Positions 19,681-34,600 of a DNA stretch of 64,000 nucleotides are shown here, one piece after another. The stretch's first letter is position 1. Each line of letters begins with the position of its first letter. The translations under genes were made by a program, and so were the position numbers. The stretch is taken from positions 1 to 64,000 of the forward strand of contig JAOQAG010000016.1 of NCBI GenBank assembly GCA_025963715.1, read 5' to 3'. Source of the stretch: Bacteroidota bacterium. Its GTDB lineage: Bacteria > Bacteroidota > Bacteroidia > 2-12-FULL-35-15. The notes beneath the pieces were generated by a model. It saw only the letters and a list, made by a program, of their open reading frames with translations. It had not been told where the DNA came from and did no database searches.

Positions 19681-22600
19681 TCTCATTCGCAGCAGCTACA
19701 CCTGTACACAGATCCACTACGATGTTCGATGTGTCGTTGTTAGCGCAGGAGTTGGCATCACTGTATGTATACGTGATCACAAATGTACCTGCACCGGATG
19801 TGGTAGGTGTAAATGTAGTGCCGCCTGTAACGCCTGTTCCTGAATAAGTTCCGCCAGCCGGACTACCGCCCGACAATGTAAATGCAGGGCCGTTGTCGCA
19901 TACCGGTGTAAAGGAAGTCAGGCTCACATTCGGTAATGGATTCACGGTTACATTAATGTTCAGTGCCGTGCTTGTTCCGCAAGCATTGTTTTCAGTAACC
20001 GAAACAATTCCGCTGTTGGTAGTTGCCGTTGTTGTGATCCCATTTGTTGTGGAAGTACCTGTCCATGTGGCAGGCAATGTCCATGTATATCCGCTTGCAT
20101 TCGGATCCGTATTTACCTGGAAGCTTGCAACTGCGCCGTCACAAATAATTGAATCTGCTGCAACCAGTGTCGGTTGAACCGGTGCCGATTGTACATCGAT
20201 CGCCAATTGCTGCATACCACCGTTTCCACAACCGTTGCTTGCATACACCGAAATAGTACCGGATGTACCGTTTGTGGTTACCGAAATTGTTTCTGTTGTG
20301 GATGTTCCGCTCCATCCACCCGGTAATGTCCAGTTGAAAGATGTTGCAGTAGCATCCGCAGGCACGCTGTACACTTGTGTGCTGGCACCGCAAACCGTAT
20401 TGTTACCTGTGATCGCAACAGGGAATACAGGCAATGGATTTACTGTTACAGCAACGCTTTGTGCAGTGCTGCTTCCGCAGGCATTGTCAGCTGTTACCAT
20501 AATGTTTCCGTTCATCACACCTGCTGTTGCAGTAATGGTTTCGGTCGAAGATGTTCCCGACCAGTCGCCCGGCAATGTCCAGGTATAACCTGTTGCTGCT
20601 GCATCTGCAGGCACGCTGTAGGTTTGTGTTGTTCCTTCACAAATAGTAGTAGTACCGGTGATCGCTGCCGGTTGTGCCGGAGTTGTGTTCACCGTAATGT
20701 TTACTGTTTGTGCAGTTCCCAAACCGCAGGCATTGCCTGGTGTTACCGTAATGGTTCCGCTGGTGGCATTTGCAGTTGCACTGATGGTGTTAGTGGTTGA
20801 AGTACCCGACCATCCGCCCGGTAATGACCATACATAGTTGGTTACATTCGGATCGGTTGCCACAGCGTATGTATTGTTGGTACCGCTGCATATTGTTGTG
20901 CTGCCGGTAATTGCTCCCGGTTGAACCGGAGCGCTGTTGATGTTGATCACCATTGATTGTGGCGTACTTGCACCGCAACCGTTGTTGGCAGTTACAGAGA
21001 TAGTCCCTCCGCTTGTGTTTGCGGTAGCAGTAATCAGGTTGCTGATAGAGCTTCCAGACCATCCACCCGGTAATGTCCATGAATAGAAGGTTGCAGAAGG
21101 ATCATTTGTAACACTGTATACTGCTGCCGATCCCGGACAAATACTGTTGGTACCGGTCATGGCCGATGGCTGAGCAGGAGCAGAGTTCACAATCACGGCA
21201 AGTGACTGAGGCGTGCTGCTTCCGCAACCGTTGTTAGCCGTTACAATAATGCTTCCGCTGCTTGTGCCTGCAGTTGCATTGATCGTGTTGGTTGTGGAAG
21301 TTCCGCTCCATCCGCCCGGTAACGACCAGGTGTAGGAAGTCGCGCTCGGATCAACCGTTACACTGTATGTTTGTGATGTACCTGAGCAGAAGCTGGTGTT
21401 TCCACTGATTGCGGCAGGTTGTGCCGGAACCGGGTTTACCGTGATCGCCAGTGTTTGTGCTGTGCTTGTTCCACAGCTGCTGTTTGCCGTTATGCTGATG
21501 GTGCCGCCTGTAGTACCTGCCGTTGCGCTGATGCTGTTGGTGGTTGAAGTACCGCTCCATCCGCTAGGCAATACCCATGTGTAGGATGTTGCGCCACTCA
21601 CTGCAGCTACGCTGTATGTTGTACCCAATCCCTGGCATACGATGGTAGCGCCTGTAATGGCAACCGGTTGGGTTGGAATTGTACTGATGTTTACTGCCAG
21701 TGTTTGTGCCAATCCTGTTCCACATGCATTGTTCGCTACCACGGAAATAGTTCCGCCTGTAGTGGTTGCTGTTGCCGTAATGCTTGGCGTGGTGGACGTT
21801 CCTGTCCATCCGCCCGGTAATGTCCATGTGTAAGATGTAGCGCCGCTTACAGGTGTAATGCTATAAGTAGCGGTACTGCCTGAACATACAGTAGTGCTGC
21901 CGGTAATCGCAGAAGGCTGCGCCGGTAATGGATTTACCGTTACCACCACGTTATCCGTAAAGCTGCAGGTACCGTTGGATACCGTCACTGTATACGTTGT
22001 AGTTGTTGTTGGTGTCGCAACAGGATTTGCAATGTTGGTTGCGCTTAATCCTGTAGCCGGAGCCCATAAATACGTTCCGCCGCCGGTTGCAGTTAATGTG
22101 GTATTTCCTCCTCCGCAAATTGCCACATCAGCGCCTGCACTTACCGAGCTTCCGCTCAATACCGTCACCGTTACCATATCTACTGCTGTGCAAGAACCGT
22201 TTGTGGCAGTTAATGTATACGTAGTTGTAGTTGTTGGCGTGGCAACAGGGTTTGCAATCGTTGTGGAGCTTAATCCTGTTGGAGGTGTCCATGCATACGT
22301 TGTTGTGGTTGATGCAGGTACACTCCAGGTAAACGTTGTTCCGTTTCCGGGGATCGTTGTAGGCGAACCGCTGCTGAAATAACAATAATCGGATGGCACC
22401 GAACCGCGTGTGGAATTTACCCACGGCCCTGTGGATGAAGTTACCGTTCTGTTATGAACGTTTGTAGCAAATGTATTATCCGCTCCTCTTAAACCGATCT
22501 CAGGATAGCTTGTTCCGGCTCCAACTGTTGTTGGTGCTTTGTAAACAATGTTGATCTGCTTTGTAACCGTGTTCAAGCGGATCTGAAAGCTGACCCTGTC

Positions 22601-25600
22601 CAGCGTACCGGTGGATGCATAACGTCCCATATCCTGGTATTGAACAATAAATTCGTTTCCTACTGTTTGATACCTGATCTCCGGAGTACCGGTAGTTGAT
22701 TTGTTTAAATCCACACCGAATGCAGAAATAACACCGCCCGCATAAGTATTTAAGCTGGAGATCGGATTGTAATCCGTAGTGCCCGGTACTGTTGATCCCA
22801 GTGAAATAAATCCATTGGTACAAATGTAGGCCGTTGTGTATGCTACGTTGTTATAGGTGAACGATGGGATGGTGACCGCACCCGAAACCACATCGTCCAT
22901 AGAGGTGCTTGCACCATTCAGCCAAACTGTACCACCGGTAATGGCAGTGTAAGTACCTACCGCTTGTGTGTAGTTGTAGCTTGTTGCAATATTCACCCAT
23001 GCCGTTGAACTGCCGCCTGTGGACGAACCGCTTAACGTAGTGCTGTTACCCGAACAGATGGTTACATCCGGGCCTGCATTGGCAGTAAGGTTTCCTGTGG
23101 TAACCACTACTGCATCTGTTGATGAGCAGCTTCCGTTTGATACTGTTACTGTGTAAGTAATTGTGGATGCCGGTGTGGCAACCGGGTTGGCAATGTTCGG
23201 GTTACTCAATCCTGCTGTTGGCGACCAGCTGTAAGTTGATCCGCCCGAAGCGCCCAATGTTGTACTGCCACCGCAGGCAATGGTCACATCCGAACCTGCA
23301 TTTGCTACAGGAGCCGGATTTACTGTGATCGTTACAGTAGCTGTTGATGTACAGGAACCGCCGTTACTTACCGTTACCGTGTATGTGGTGGTTGTAGTTG
23401 GAGAAGCAACCGGGCTGGCAACTGTTGGGCTGCTTAATCCTGTTACCGGCAACCATGAGTAGGTTGTTCCGCCTGTTGCAGTTAAAGTAGTGCTGCTGCC
23501 TGAGCAAATGGTTGCAGGAGCGCTCACACTTGCTGTAGGCGCAGGAGCAACTGTTACCAGCACTGTATCCGAAGATGTACAGGAGCCGCTTGTTACCGTT
23601 AATACATAATTAGTAGTACTTGTTGGTGTTGCAGTAGGGCTTGCCACTGTTGTGGAGCTTAATCCTGTTGCAGGCGACCATGCATAGCTCAGTGAGCTTG
23701 TTGTTAATAATTTTGCAATGTAAGCATCACCCGCGCCGGAGCTGGTTAATGTTGTGGAACCGAACGTTGCAGTGGTACCACCGGTTGCATTGAATGTACC
23801 GGTAATGTATGCATTTCCTGCACCATCCGCACCGATCCCATATGCATAATCACCTCCCGGCGACACGCTGTTCGATTTAATTCCGAATAAACCGGTACCG
23901 CTGCTGTTGAAGATCCCCAATAACACCTGTCCGGATGCTCCGAATGAAGTAAGAACGGATGATCCGATCGTTACGGATGCACTGGTGCTGTATCCTGTTG
24001 CGTATATATTTCCGGATAAGGGATCCAGGCAAATTCCGTAAAAGGCATCTGCGCCTGTTCCTCCAATGGCTTTTGCCCATTGTTCAACTCCCGCTGAATT
24101 GTATTTGGTAATGAATGCATCACTTCCCGGGCCTGTGGTGGTCAATGATCCGAAGAATCCTGATGTACCGCCAATGCTTCCGGTTACGTATGAGTTTCCG
24201 GCACCGTCGGTTACAATGGCTCTTCCGTAATCTCCTGCACCTACTGATCCGCCGTATTTTGCCCATTGGCAAACACCGGTTGAGTTGTATTTTACAACCA
24301 ATAAGTCGCCATCCGCATTTACCGGTAAGGAGAAAGTTCCGAACGTTGTTGTTCCTCTTGAGTAACCTGTCATGTAAGCATTTCCGGCAGCATCTACTGA
24401 CACGCCTGTTCCTGCTTCCACATTGTTACTGCTGCCTCCGGCTGCTGCCCACTGGCAGATTCCTGCTGAGTTGTATCTTGCAACAAACAAGTCTTCATCC
24501 GTTGCCGTGTGAGCACTGATGGTAACACCGCTTCCAAATCCTACCGAAGCGCCTGTAAATGTTCCGGTGATCCATACACCGCTTGCATCTGCTGCTATTC
24601 CATTGGAAAGGTCAGACGATGCTCCGCCTGCTCTCAGCGCCCACTGACAGGTTCCTGTGCTGTTATATTTTGCAAGGAACACATCATTAGAGCCTGCGCT
24701 GGTAATTGTGAACGATCCGAATGTGGCTGAACCTGTGGTCATGTATCCTGTTACATATACGTTTCCGGAAGGATCAACTGCAATGCCGTTTCCAAGTTCG
24801 CTGCTTGCGCCTCCCCCTCTTTGCGCCCACAATACTGTTCCTGCAGGACTCACTTTTACAATGTAGGTATCGTATCCACCTGCCGAAGTGAGCGTGAATG
24901 TACCAAATGTTACAGTTCCGTTAAACGTACCTGTAATGTACTGGTTGCCCGCTGCATCAGCTGCTGTTGCAAGTCCTCTGTCAGCACCCGTGCTTCCAAA
25001 GCGCTGAGCGCTGGTCCACGCATACGTGGTAGTGGCACCTGTTGCCGATCCGCCCAATGTAGTGCTTGTTCCTGCGCAAATGGTTACGTTAGGCCCTGCA
25101 TTTGCCGTTAACGGGCTTACCGTTACTACCACAACGTCGGTACCCGAACATCCGCCGGTAGTTCCGGTTACGGTGTACGATGTAGTAGCAGCTGGTGTGG
25201 CAATAGGATTTGCAATGTTTGGATTGCTTAATCCTGCTGTTGGCAACCAGGTATAGGTTGTTCCGCCCGAAGCGCTTAATGTGGCGCTTCCGCTGCAGTT
25301 AATGGAAGCATCCGAACCTGCGTTCACGGATGGTAATGTATTTACGGTAACGGTTACAGATGCTGTTGAAGAGCATGATCCGTTTCCGACTGTTACTGTA
25401 TAAGTTGTTGTTGATGTTGGGTTGGCAGTTGGATTTGCAATGTTGGTTGCACTTAATCCTGTTGCAGGTAACCAGCTGTACATCGTTCCGCCGGAAGCAT
25501 TGAGCGTGGTACCGCCTGAACCTAAGCAGATGGTTGCAGGTGAACCTGCATTTGCTGTTGGTGTAGGATTTACCGTTATGGTTACCGTTGCTGAAGCCGA

Positions 25601-28600
25601 ACAGCCCAACGATGTACCTGTTACAGTATACGTTGTTGTAGTTGCTGGAGTAGCAGTAGGATTTGCAATGCTGGCATTGCTTAGTCCTGTTGTTGGTAAC
25701 CAGCTGTATGTGGTTGCTCCTGTTGCACTTAAAGGAGTGCTGCTTCCCGAACAGATGGTTGCTGTTCCTGTTGCTGCAACTGTAGGAACAGGGTTCACGC
25801 TGATGGTTACAGTTGCTGTATTAGAGCAGGAGCCATTCGTACCTGTTACGGTATACGTTGTGGTGGTTGCCGGTGAAGCAGAAGGGTTTGCAATATTAGG
25901 ATTGCTTAATCCTGTTGCTGGTAACCAGCTGTAAGTAGTAGCGCCTGTTGCATTTAACGTGGCGCTGCTTCCAGCACAAATAGTTGATCCGCCTGTGGCG
26001 GCAACTGTTGGTGTAGGAACTACTGTAATGGTAACAGTAGCTGTACCTGTACAACCTGCAGTTGTTCCTGTAACAGTATATGTAGTGGTTGTAGCCGGAC
26101 TCGCATTTGGATTTGCAACCGTAGGGCTGCTCAATCCTGTTGTCGGCAACCAGCTGTAAGTAGTAGCACCGCTCGCAGAAAGCGGAGTGGAAGTACCCGA
26201 ACAAATAGTTGCTGTTCCGCCTGCAGCAACTGTAGGAGCCGGATTTACTGTAATGGTAACGGTTGTAGAACCGGAGCATCCGCCGGATGTGCCTGTTACA
26301 GTGTAAGTAGTTGTAGTAGTTGGATTTGCTACCGGGTTGTTAATGCTGGCATTGCTCAATCCGGTAGCAGGTAACCATGCATAGGATGTGGAAGCGCCGC
26401 TTGCCGAAAGCGATGTGCTGCTTCCGTTACAAATAGTGGTTGTTCCTGATACGTTAATTACCGGGATCGGGTTAACCGTGATGGTAACCGTAGTTGTACC
26501 GGTACACGATCCGAATGTTCCACTCACGGTATACGTTGTAGTTGTTGTTGGTGAAGCAATTGGATTGGCAATGTTTGTTGCGCTCAATCCTGTTGCCGGT
26601 GCCCACGAGTATGTTGTAGCGCCACTTGCAGTAAGTGCTGTGCTGCCTCCGCTGCAAATACCTGTTGTGCCTGATACGCTGATCACCGGTAAAGGTGTAA
26701 CAGTTACTGTTACAGATGTCGAAGCCGAACATCCTGTTGATGTTCCGTTTACGGTATACGTTGTAGTAGTTGCAGGTGTAGCGACCGGGTTGGCAACGTT
26801 GGCATTGCTTAATCCTGTAGCAGGTGTCCATACATAGGTAACTGCACCGCTTGCATTTAAGGAAGTGGAAGTTCCCGCACAAACAGTGGCTGTTCCAATT
26901 GCGGTTACGTTCGGGATCGGATTTACTGTAAGCGTTACTGTAGTAGTAGCGCTGCAGCTTCCTGTGCTTCCGGTAACGGTGTACGTGGTTGTAGCTGTTG
27001 GATTTGCAACCGGGTTATTAATATTGGCAGCACTTAATCCTGTGGTTGGTAACCAGCTGTAGTTGGTTGCTCCGTTTGCAGTTAAATTAGTGCTGGTTCC
27101 GTTACAAATAGTGGTTGTGCCGCTTACAGATACTACCGGGATCGGTGTAACCGTAATGGTTACCGTTGCTGTAGCTGTACAGCCGCCGCTTGTGCCTGTA
27201 ACGGTGTATGTAGTAGTTGTGCCCGGAGTTGCAGTAGGTGTAGGGCTTGTAGTACTACTTAATCCTGCAGCAGGACTCCAGCTATAAGTTGTAGCGCCAC
27301 TTGCTGTTAATGGTGTGGATGTACCCTGGCAAACTGTTGTTGTTCCGGTAGCTGTAACTGTTGGTACCGGGTTAACGGTTACAATCACAGTAGTGGTATT
27401 GGAACAGCCTGCCGTAGTTCCTGTAATGGTATAGGTTGTGGTTGCAGCCGGTGATACCGATGGGTTGGCAATGTTCGGGTTACTCAGGCCTGCACCTGGC
27501 GACCAGTTGTAGGAAGTTGCGCCGCTCGCCGTAACAACTGCCGATGAACCCAGGCAGATGCTCACGTTTCCGGATGTGGAAATATTCGGAAGCGGGTTAA
27601 CCGTTACCGGTACGCTTGCTGTAGCTGTACAACCTAGTGAAGTACCGCTTACAGTGTATGTGATCGATGTGGTTGGTGAAGCCGTAGGATTTGCAACAGT
27701 AGTGCTGCTCAATCCTGTTCCCGGACTCCATGTATAGGTTGTTGCACCGGTAGCGTTTAAGTTCGCTGATGCTCCGTTACAAATAGTTCCTGAGCCGCTG
27801 GTTGCAACAGTTGGGATCGGGTTAACCGTAATTGCAGAAGTTGCAGTAGCAGCGCATCCGCCGGTAGTACCGGTTACTGTATATGTTGTAGTTCCTGTTG
27901 GTGCAGCAGTTACAGTTGGAGCCGTTGTAGAGCTTAATCCTGTTGCTGGCAGCCATGTATATGCTGCAGCGCCGCTTGCCATCAATGTGGTGGAGCCGCC
28001 TGTACAAATAGCGATCGTGGAAGGTGATACACCCACTGTAGGTACTGGGTTTACTGTAATGGTAACAGTTGCTGTGTTTGAGCAGCCACCGGTTGTACCT
28101 GTTACAGTGTATGTTGTAGTTGTAGAAGGATTTGCGATCGGATTTGAAATGTTCGTCGCGCTTAAGCCTGTTACAGGCAACCAGCTGTAGGAAGCCGTTC
28201 CGCTTGCTGTTAAAGGCGTTGAATTTCCGTTACAGATGGTAGCTGTTCCGCTTGCCGTTAATGCTAAACCGGTGATGTTGAATGCTGCATCGCTTTGGTC
28301 AATGCGTGTACCCACAACTGCATCGGTTACTCTTACTAAACAAGAAGAAGAGATGGTATTCGGAACGCTCCATGCGTATGAACAAGTACTTCCTGCTGCA
28401 GCGTACGATGTAATAATGGATGTCCAGGTTGATCCTCCGTTGGTAGAATAATCCAGATTGTAAGTACCGGATGTTCCACTTGCATTCCAGTTAATATTTT
28501 GTGTAGAGCATGTTTGCCAGTTTTCGCCGCCGTTTGGAGCGGTAACTGTAATGGCAGGAGTGGTGGTGGTGATGGTAAATACCACATCACTCTGGTCGCG

Positions 28601-31600
28601 CTTACATGTATTTACGTTATCCGTAATGCGTACCAGGCAGTTGGTGCTTGGTGCATTCGGGATCGTCCATGCGTACGTATTGGTTGTAATGTTGGTGTTG
28701 AATACAATGGTAGTCCAGGTAGAACCGCCGTTTGTAGAGTATTCAATATTATAAAAATTGGAAACACCGCTCGATGTCCAGGTAATGTTCAATACCGATC
28801 CAACTACATAGCTACCGCCGAAGTTTGGCTGTGTAACTGTAATCGCCGGTGAAATAGTAAATACTGCATTGCTCTGGTCAATTTTCGTTGGAACGCTTGC
28901 ATCGGATACTCTTACCAAACAATTGGCAGATGGAGTAGTAGGCAAGGTCCATGTATACGAACAAGCACCTGTTGTTGTAGCTGCGTAAGATGCTACGATG
29001 GTTGTCCATGCACCTCCGCCGTTGATCGAGTATTCCAGTTTGTAATTTCCGGAACATCCGCCTGCCGTCCAGTTGATACTAGTGGTGGTACAGCTTCCAA
29101 GGTTTTCACCGCCGTTAGGCGCTGTTACCACAATGGCCGGTGCAATCGTAAAGTCTACGTTGCTGATGTCGTTTGTGGATAAGTTACCGTAATCGCTTAC
29201 TCTTACCAAACATTGTGTGGAAGGCGTATTTGGTACCGTCCAGCTGTATGATCCTGTGTTGGTGTATGCTGCGGAGATCACGATCCAGGTTCCGCCGTTA
29301 TCAATTGAATACTCAATTTTTACAAACGAAGAGGATAGGTACGCGTAATTCCAGTTGATGGAATAGGTGCTTCCTACATAATAAGTTACCGCTGTATTCG
29401 GTGCTGTTACTGTAATAAATGGTGTTCCCGGTAAAATGGTAAACACTGCATCACTTTGATCAATTTTACAAGGATTGGCCGCATCGTAAATACGAACCAA
29501 ACATTGTGTGCCCGGTGTATTCGGAATGGTCCAGTTGTACAATCCGCTGGAAGCCACTGCTGTTGTGGTGATTGTTGTCCATGTTGCACCGTTGTCGGTA
29601 GAATACTGGATGGTTAAGTTGGTAGAAGTTCCAACAGCCGCCCATGTAATATTTTGTGTCGGGCCGCCTACCTGCCATACTTCGCCGCCGTTCGGAGCGG
29701 TTACAATAATGGAAGTATTTAAAGGAATGGTAAATGGTGTATTGCTAATGTCGGTAGCAGTAGGAATGCTCACATCCGTTACACGTACCAAACAGTTGGT
29801 GGATGGTGTATTCGGGATCGGCGCCCATGTGTATGAACAAGTTGTTCCGGCACCGCCGTTGTAAGATGCATTCAATGTGATCCAGGTAGTTCCGCCGTTG
29901 ATCGAATATTCAATTTTCGCATTGTTGGTGGTGCCGCCTCTCGTCCAGGTAATGGTTTGAGTGGAGCAACCCTGCCAGTTCTCACCGCCGTTTGGAGATG
30001 TAACCGTAATAAATTGCGGTGCAATCGTAAAGTCTACGTTGCTGATATCGTTCACCGATGGATTTCCAAATTCGCTTACTCTTACCAAACATTGTGTGGA
30101 AGGTGTATTCGGAACGGTCCATGTATATGATCCGCTGTTTGCGACCGAAGCTACAATGCTGATCCATGATGCACCATTGTCGATCGAATATTCGATCTTC
30201 ACAAAAGAAGAAGATAAATAAGCAGATGTCCAGTTGATGTTATAAGCATTTGCCACATAATACGTTACTGCTGTATTCGGAGCCGTTACCGTGATCACCG
30301 GTGTTGGCGGCGAAATGGTAAATGTAGCGTTGCTCACGTCAAATTTACAAGTGTTGGAAGCATCAAAGATCTTTACCAAACATTGTGTGGATGGTGTATT
30401 CGGGATCGTCCATGGATAGGTTCCGCTTGCTGCATTGGCAGTAGTGGTGATCGTGTTCCATGTTGCTCCGTTATCGGTAGAATACTGGATCGTTAAGTTG
30501 GTAGAAGTTCCAACCGCCGCCCATGTAATGTTTTGTGTTGGGCCGCCTACCTGCCAGATCTCGCCGCCGTTTGGTGTGTTCACAATAATAGCGGTATTCT
30601 GAATGATCGAGAAAGGGAAGTTGCTTACATCCGTAGCGGTAGGCACACTTACATCCGTTACGCGAATCAGGCAGTTAGTAGATGGTGTATTCGGAACAGT
30701 TCCCCATGTGTACGAACAAGATGTTCCTGCACCTGCGTTGTAAGAAGCTACAATGGTTGTCCATGTTGCTCCACCATCCAGTGAATATTCAATTTTTGCA
30801 TTGTTCACTGTTCCGCCCCTGTTCCAGGTAATGGTTTGTGACGAACAACCCTGGAAATTCTCTCCGCCGTTTGGCGATGTTACAATAATAAATTGCGATG
30901 CGATCGTGAAATCCACGTTGCTAACATCAAATGTAGCCGGACTGGCCGCATCACTCACTTTTACCAAACATTGTGTGGATGGTGTATTTGGCACTGTCCA
31001 GTTATAGGAGTTTACGTTGTTGGTAGCTGCTACGATCGTGATCCAGCTGGCGCCATTATCAATAGAGTATTCCAATTTTACGTTCGGGCCGCTCAGCGTG
31101 GTGTTGCTCCAGGTAATGGTATAGGTATTGGCTACATAATAAGTCAATGCCGTATTCGGAGCGGTTACTGTAATTACCGGCGACGAGATCGTGAAATCCA
31201 CATTGCTGATATCGTTTGCCGATGGATTTCCGAATTCGCTCACTCTCACCAAACATTGTGTGGAAGGCGTATTCGGAACGGTCCAGTTGTATGATCCGGA
31301 ATTTGCAACCGACGATACGATCGTGATCCAGCTTGCACCGTTGTTGATCGAATATTCGATCATCACATTCGGATTCACAATGTACTGGCTTGTCCAGGTG
31401 ATCGTGTAAGTTTGTAATGCGTAATACGTTACAGCTGTATTCGGAGCTGTTACTGTAAATGTTGGTGTTCCCGGTGAAATTGTAAATAGTGCATCGCTGA
31501 TGTCGAACTTACAAGGATTCGCCGCATCGTAAATTTTTACAAGACATTGGTTCGATGGTGTGTTCGGGATTGTCCATACATATAACCCACTTGCAGCATT

Positions 31601-34600
31601 GGCCGTTGTCGTGATCGTTGTCCAGGTACTTCCGTTATTGATAGAATACTGGATCGTTAAGTTGGTAGAAGTTCCAACCGCCGCCCAGGTAATATTTTGA
31701 GTTGGGCCACCCACCTGCCAGTTTTCGCCGCCGTTTGGTGCCGTTACTATAATAGATGTATTTGGTGAGATCGTGAATGGATTGTTGCTGATGTCCGTAG
31801 CGGTTGGAATGCTTACATCCGTTACACGCACCAGGCAGTTGGTCGATGGTGTATTCGGGATGCCCGCCCAGCTGTAAGAGCAGCTTGTTCCTGCACCTGC
31901 ATTGTACGATGCAATTAATGTGATCCATGTAGCGCCGCCATCTAACGAATAATCAATTTTATCATTATTGGTTGTTCCGCCTCTTGTCCATGTGATCGTT
32001 TGTGTCGAACAGCCCGGCCAGTTTTCCGTTCCCGTGTTTGGCGATGTTACCGTAATAAATTGCGGTGCAATCGTAAAGTCCACATTGCTGATGTCGTTCA
32101 CGGCCGGTGTCCCGAATTCGCTTACCCTTACCAGACATTGTGTGGAAGGTGTATTCGGAACCGTCCAGTTGTATACTCCGCTGTTTGCAACCGAAGCTAC
32201 GATCGTGATCCAACTTGCGCCGTTATCGATCGAATATTCCAATTTCACAAAAGAAGAAACAAGGTAAGCCGATGTCCAGGTAATGCTATATGTATTTGCT
32301 ACATAATAGGTTACTGCTGTATTCGGAGCTGTTACCGTTATTATTTCCGTAGGAGGGGCAATGGTAAATACCGCATTGCTCAGATCAAACTTACAAGGGT
32401 TTGCCGCATCGTAAATTTTTACAAGGCATTGTGATGATGGTGTATTCGGGATCGTCCAAACATATAATCCGCTGGCTGCATTGGCAGTAGTGGTGATCGT
32501 GATCCATGTAGCACCGTTATCGGTAGAATACTGGATCGTCAAATTCGTAGAAGTTCCCGCAGCCGCCCAGGTAATATTTTGTGCCGGGCCGCCCACTTGC
32601 CAGCTTTCGCCGCCGTTTGGTGTATTTACAATGATCGCCGTATTTTGCGAGATCGTGAACGGGTTGTTGCTCAGATCCGTTGCTGCCGGTAAGCTCACAT
32701 CCGTTACACGGATCAGGCAGTTGGTGGAAGGAGTATTCGGAACAGTTCCCCAGGTATAGGAACAGCTTGTTCCTGCACCTGCGTTATACGATGTAACAAT
32801 GGTTATCCATGTAGCGCCGCCATCCAGTGAATATTCAATTTTATCATTGTTGGTTGTTCCGCCTCTGTTCCATGTAATGGTTTGCGACGAGCAGCCCTGC
32901 CAGTTTTCCGTTCCCGTATTCGGAGATGTAACGGTAATAAACGGAGAAGCAATCGTAAAATCTACGTTGCTGATGTCGTTCACAACCGGGTTTCCAAATT
33001 CACTTACTCTTACCAAACATTGTGTAGAAGGCGTATTCGGTGTTGTCCAGCTGTAAGATCCGCTGTTGGCAACCGATGCTACAATGCTGATCCATGTGGC
33101 GCCGTTGTCGATCGAGTATTCGATCTTCACAAAAGAAGAAGAAAGGTAAGCCGAGTTCCAGCTAATGGTATTTACGCTTGCCACATAATAGGTAAGCGCT
33201 GTGTTCGGGTTGGTTACCGTGATCACCGGTGTTGGTGGCGAAATGGTAAATACCGCATTGCTGATATCAAATTTACAAGTGTTGGATACATCGTAAATTT
33301 TTACCAAACACGTGGTGGATGGTGTATTCGGGATCGTCCATGGGTACGTTCCGCTTGCAGCATTGGCTGTAGTGGTAATGGTAATCCATGTAGCGCCGTT
33401 ATCGGTAGAATACTGGATCGTTAAGTTGGTAGAAGTTCCAACAGCCGCCCAGGTAATATTTTGCGTTGGGCCGCCAACCTGCCAAACTTCACCGCCGTTT
33501 GGTGTGTTTACAATGATCGCGGTATTTTGTGAAATGGTAAATGCGCCGTTGCTTACATCCGTTGCCGTTGGTATGCTGATGTCCGTTACACGGATCAGGC
33601 AGTTGGTGGATGGTGTATTCGGAACAGTTCCCCAGGTGTAAGAACAAGAAGTACCTGCACCCGCGTTGTAAGAAGCAACAATCGTTGTCCATGTTGCTCC
33701 GCCATCCAGTGAATATTCAATTTTTGCATTGTTAAGCGTTCCGCCTCTTGTCCATGTAATGGTTTGCGACGAACAGCCCGGGTAATTCTCACTTCCGTTT
33801 GGAGATGTAACCGTAATAAATTGCGGTGCAATTGTAAAATCCACGTTGCTCACATCGCTGATCGCAGGTGTTAATGCATCGCTTACTCTTACCAAACATT
33901 GTGTGGATGGTGTGTTTGGCACTGTCCAGTTATAAGAATTTACGTTGTTGGTAGAAGCAATGATCGTGATCCAGCTTGCACCGTTGTCAATCGAATATTC
34001 CAGCTTTACGTTCGGGCCGCTTAGCGTTGTATTGCTCCAGGTAATCGTATACGTATTTGCTACATAATAGGTAAGCGCTGTATTGGGCGCGCTCACTGTA
34101 ATTACCGGCGATGAGATCGTAAAGTCCACATTGCTCACATCGTTTGCCGATGGGTTTCCAAATTCGCTTACTCTTACCAAACACTGGTTGGAAGGCGTAT
34201 TTGGTACAGTCCAGTTGTAAGATCCACTGTTGGCAACAGAAGCTACAATCGTTATCCATGTTGTTCCGTTATCCGTAGAATATTCGATCATCACATTCGG
34301 ATTCACAATGTACTGGCTCGTCCAGGTAATCGTGTACGTCTGAAATGCATAATACGTAGTTGCTGTATTCGGTGCAGTAACAGTAAATGTTGGTGTACCC
34401 GGCGCAATCGTAAAAAGATTGTCGCTCGCATCCGTCATACAAGGTGTGGCTACATCCCTGATCCTCACCAAACACTGGTTGGATGGTGTATTCGGGATCG
34501 TCCAGGTGTATGATCCGCTGGATGCTACAGCTGTAGTCGTGATTGTTGTCCAGCTGCTTCCCGCATTGATCGAATATTCAAGTGTAAGATTGGCTCCTGT

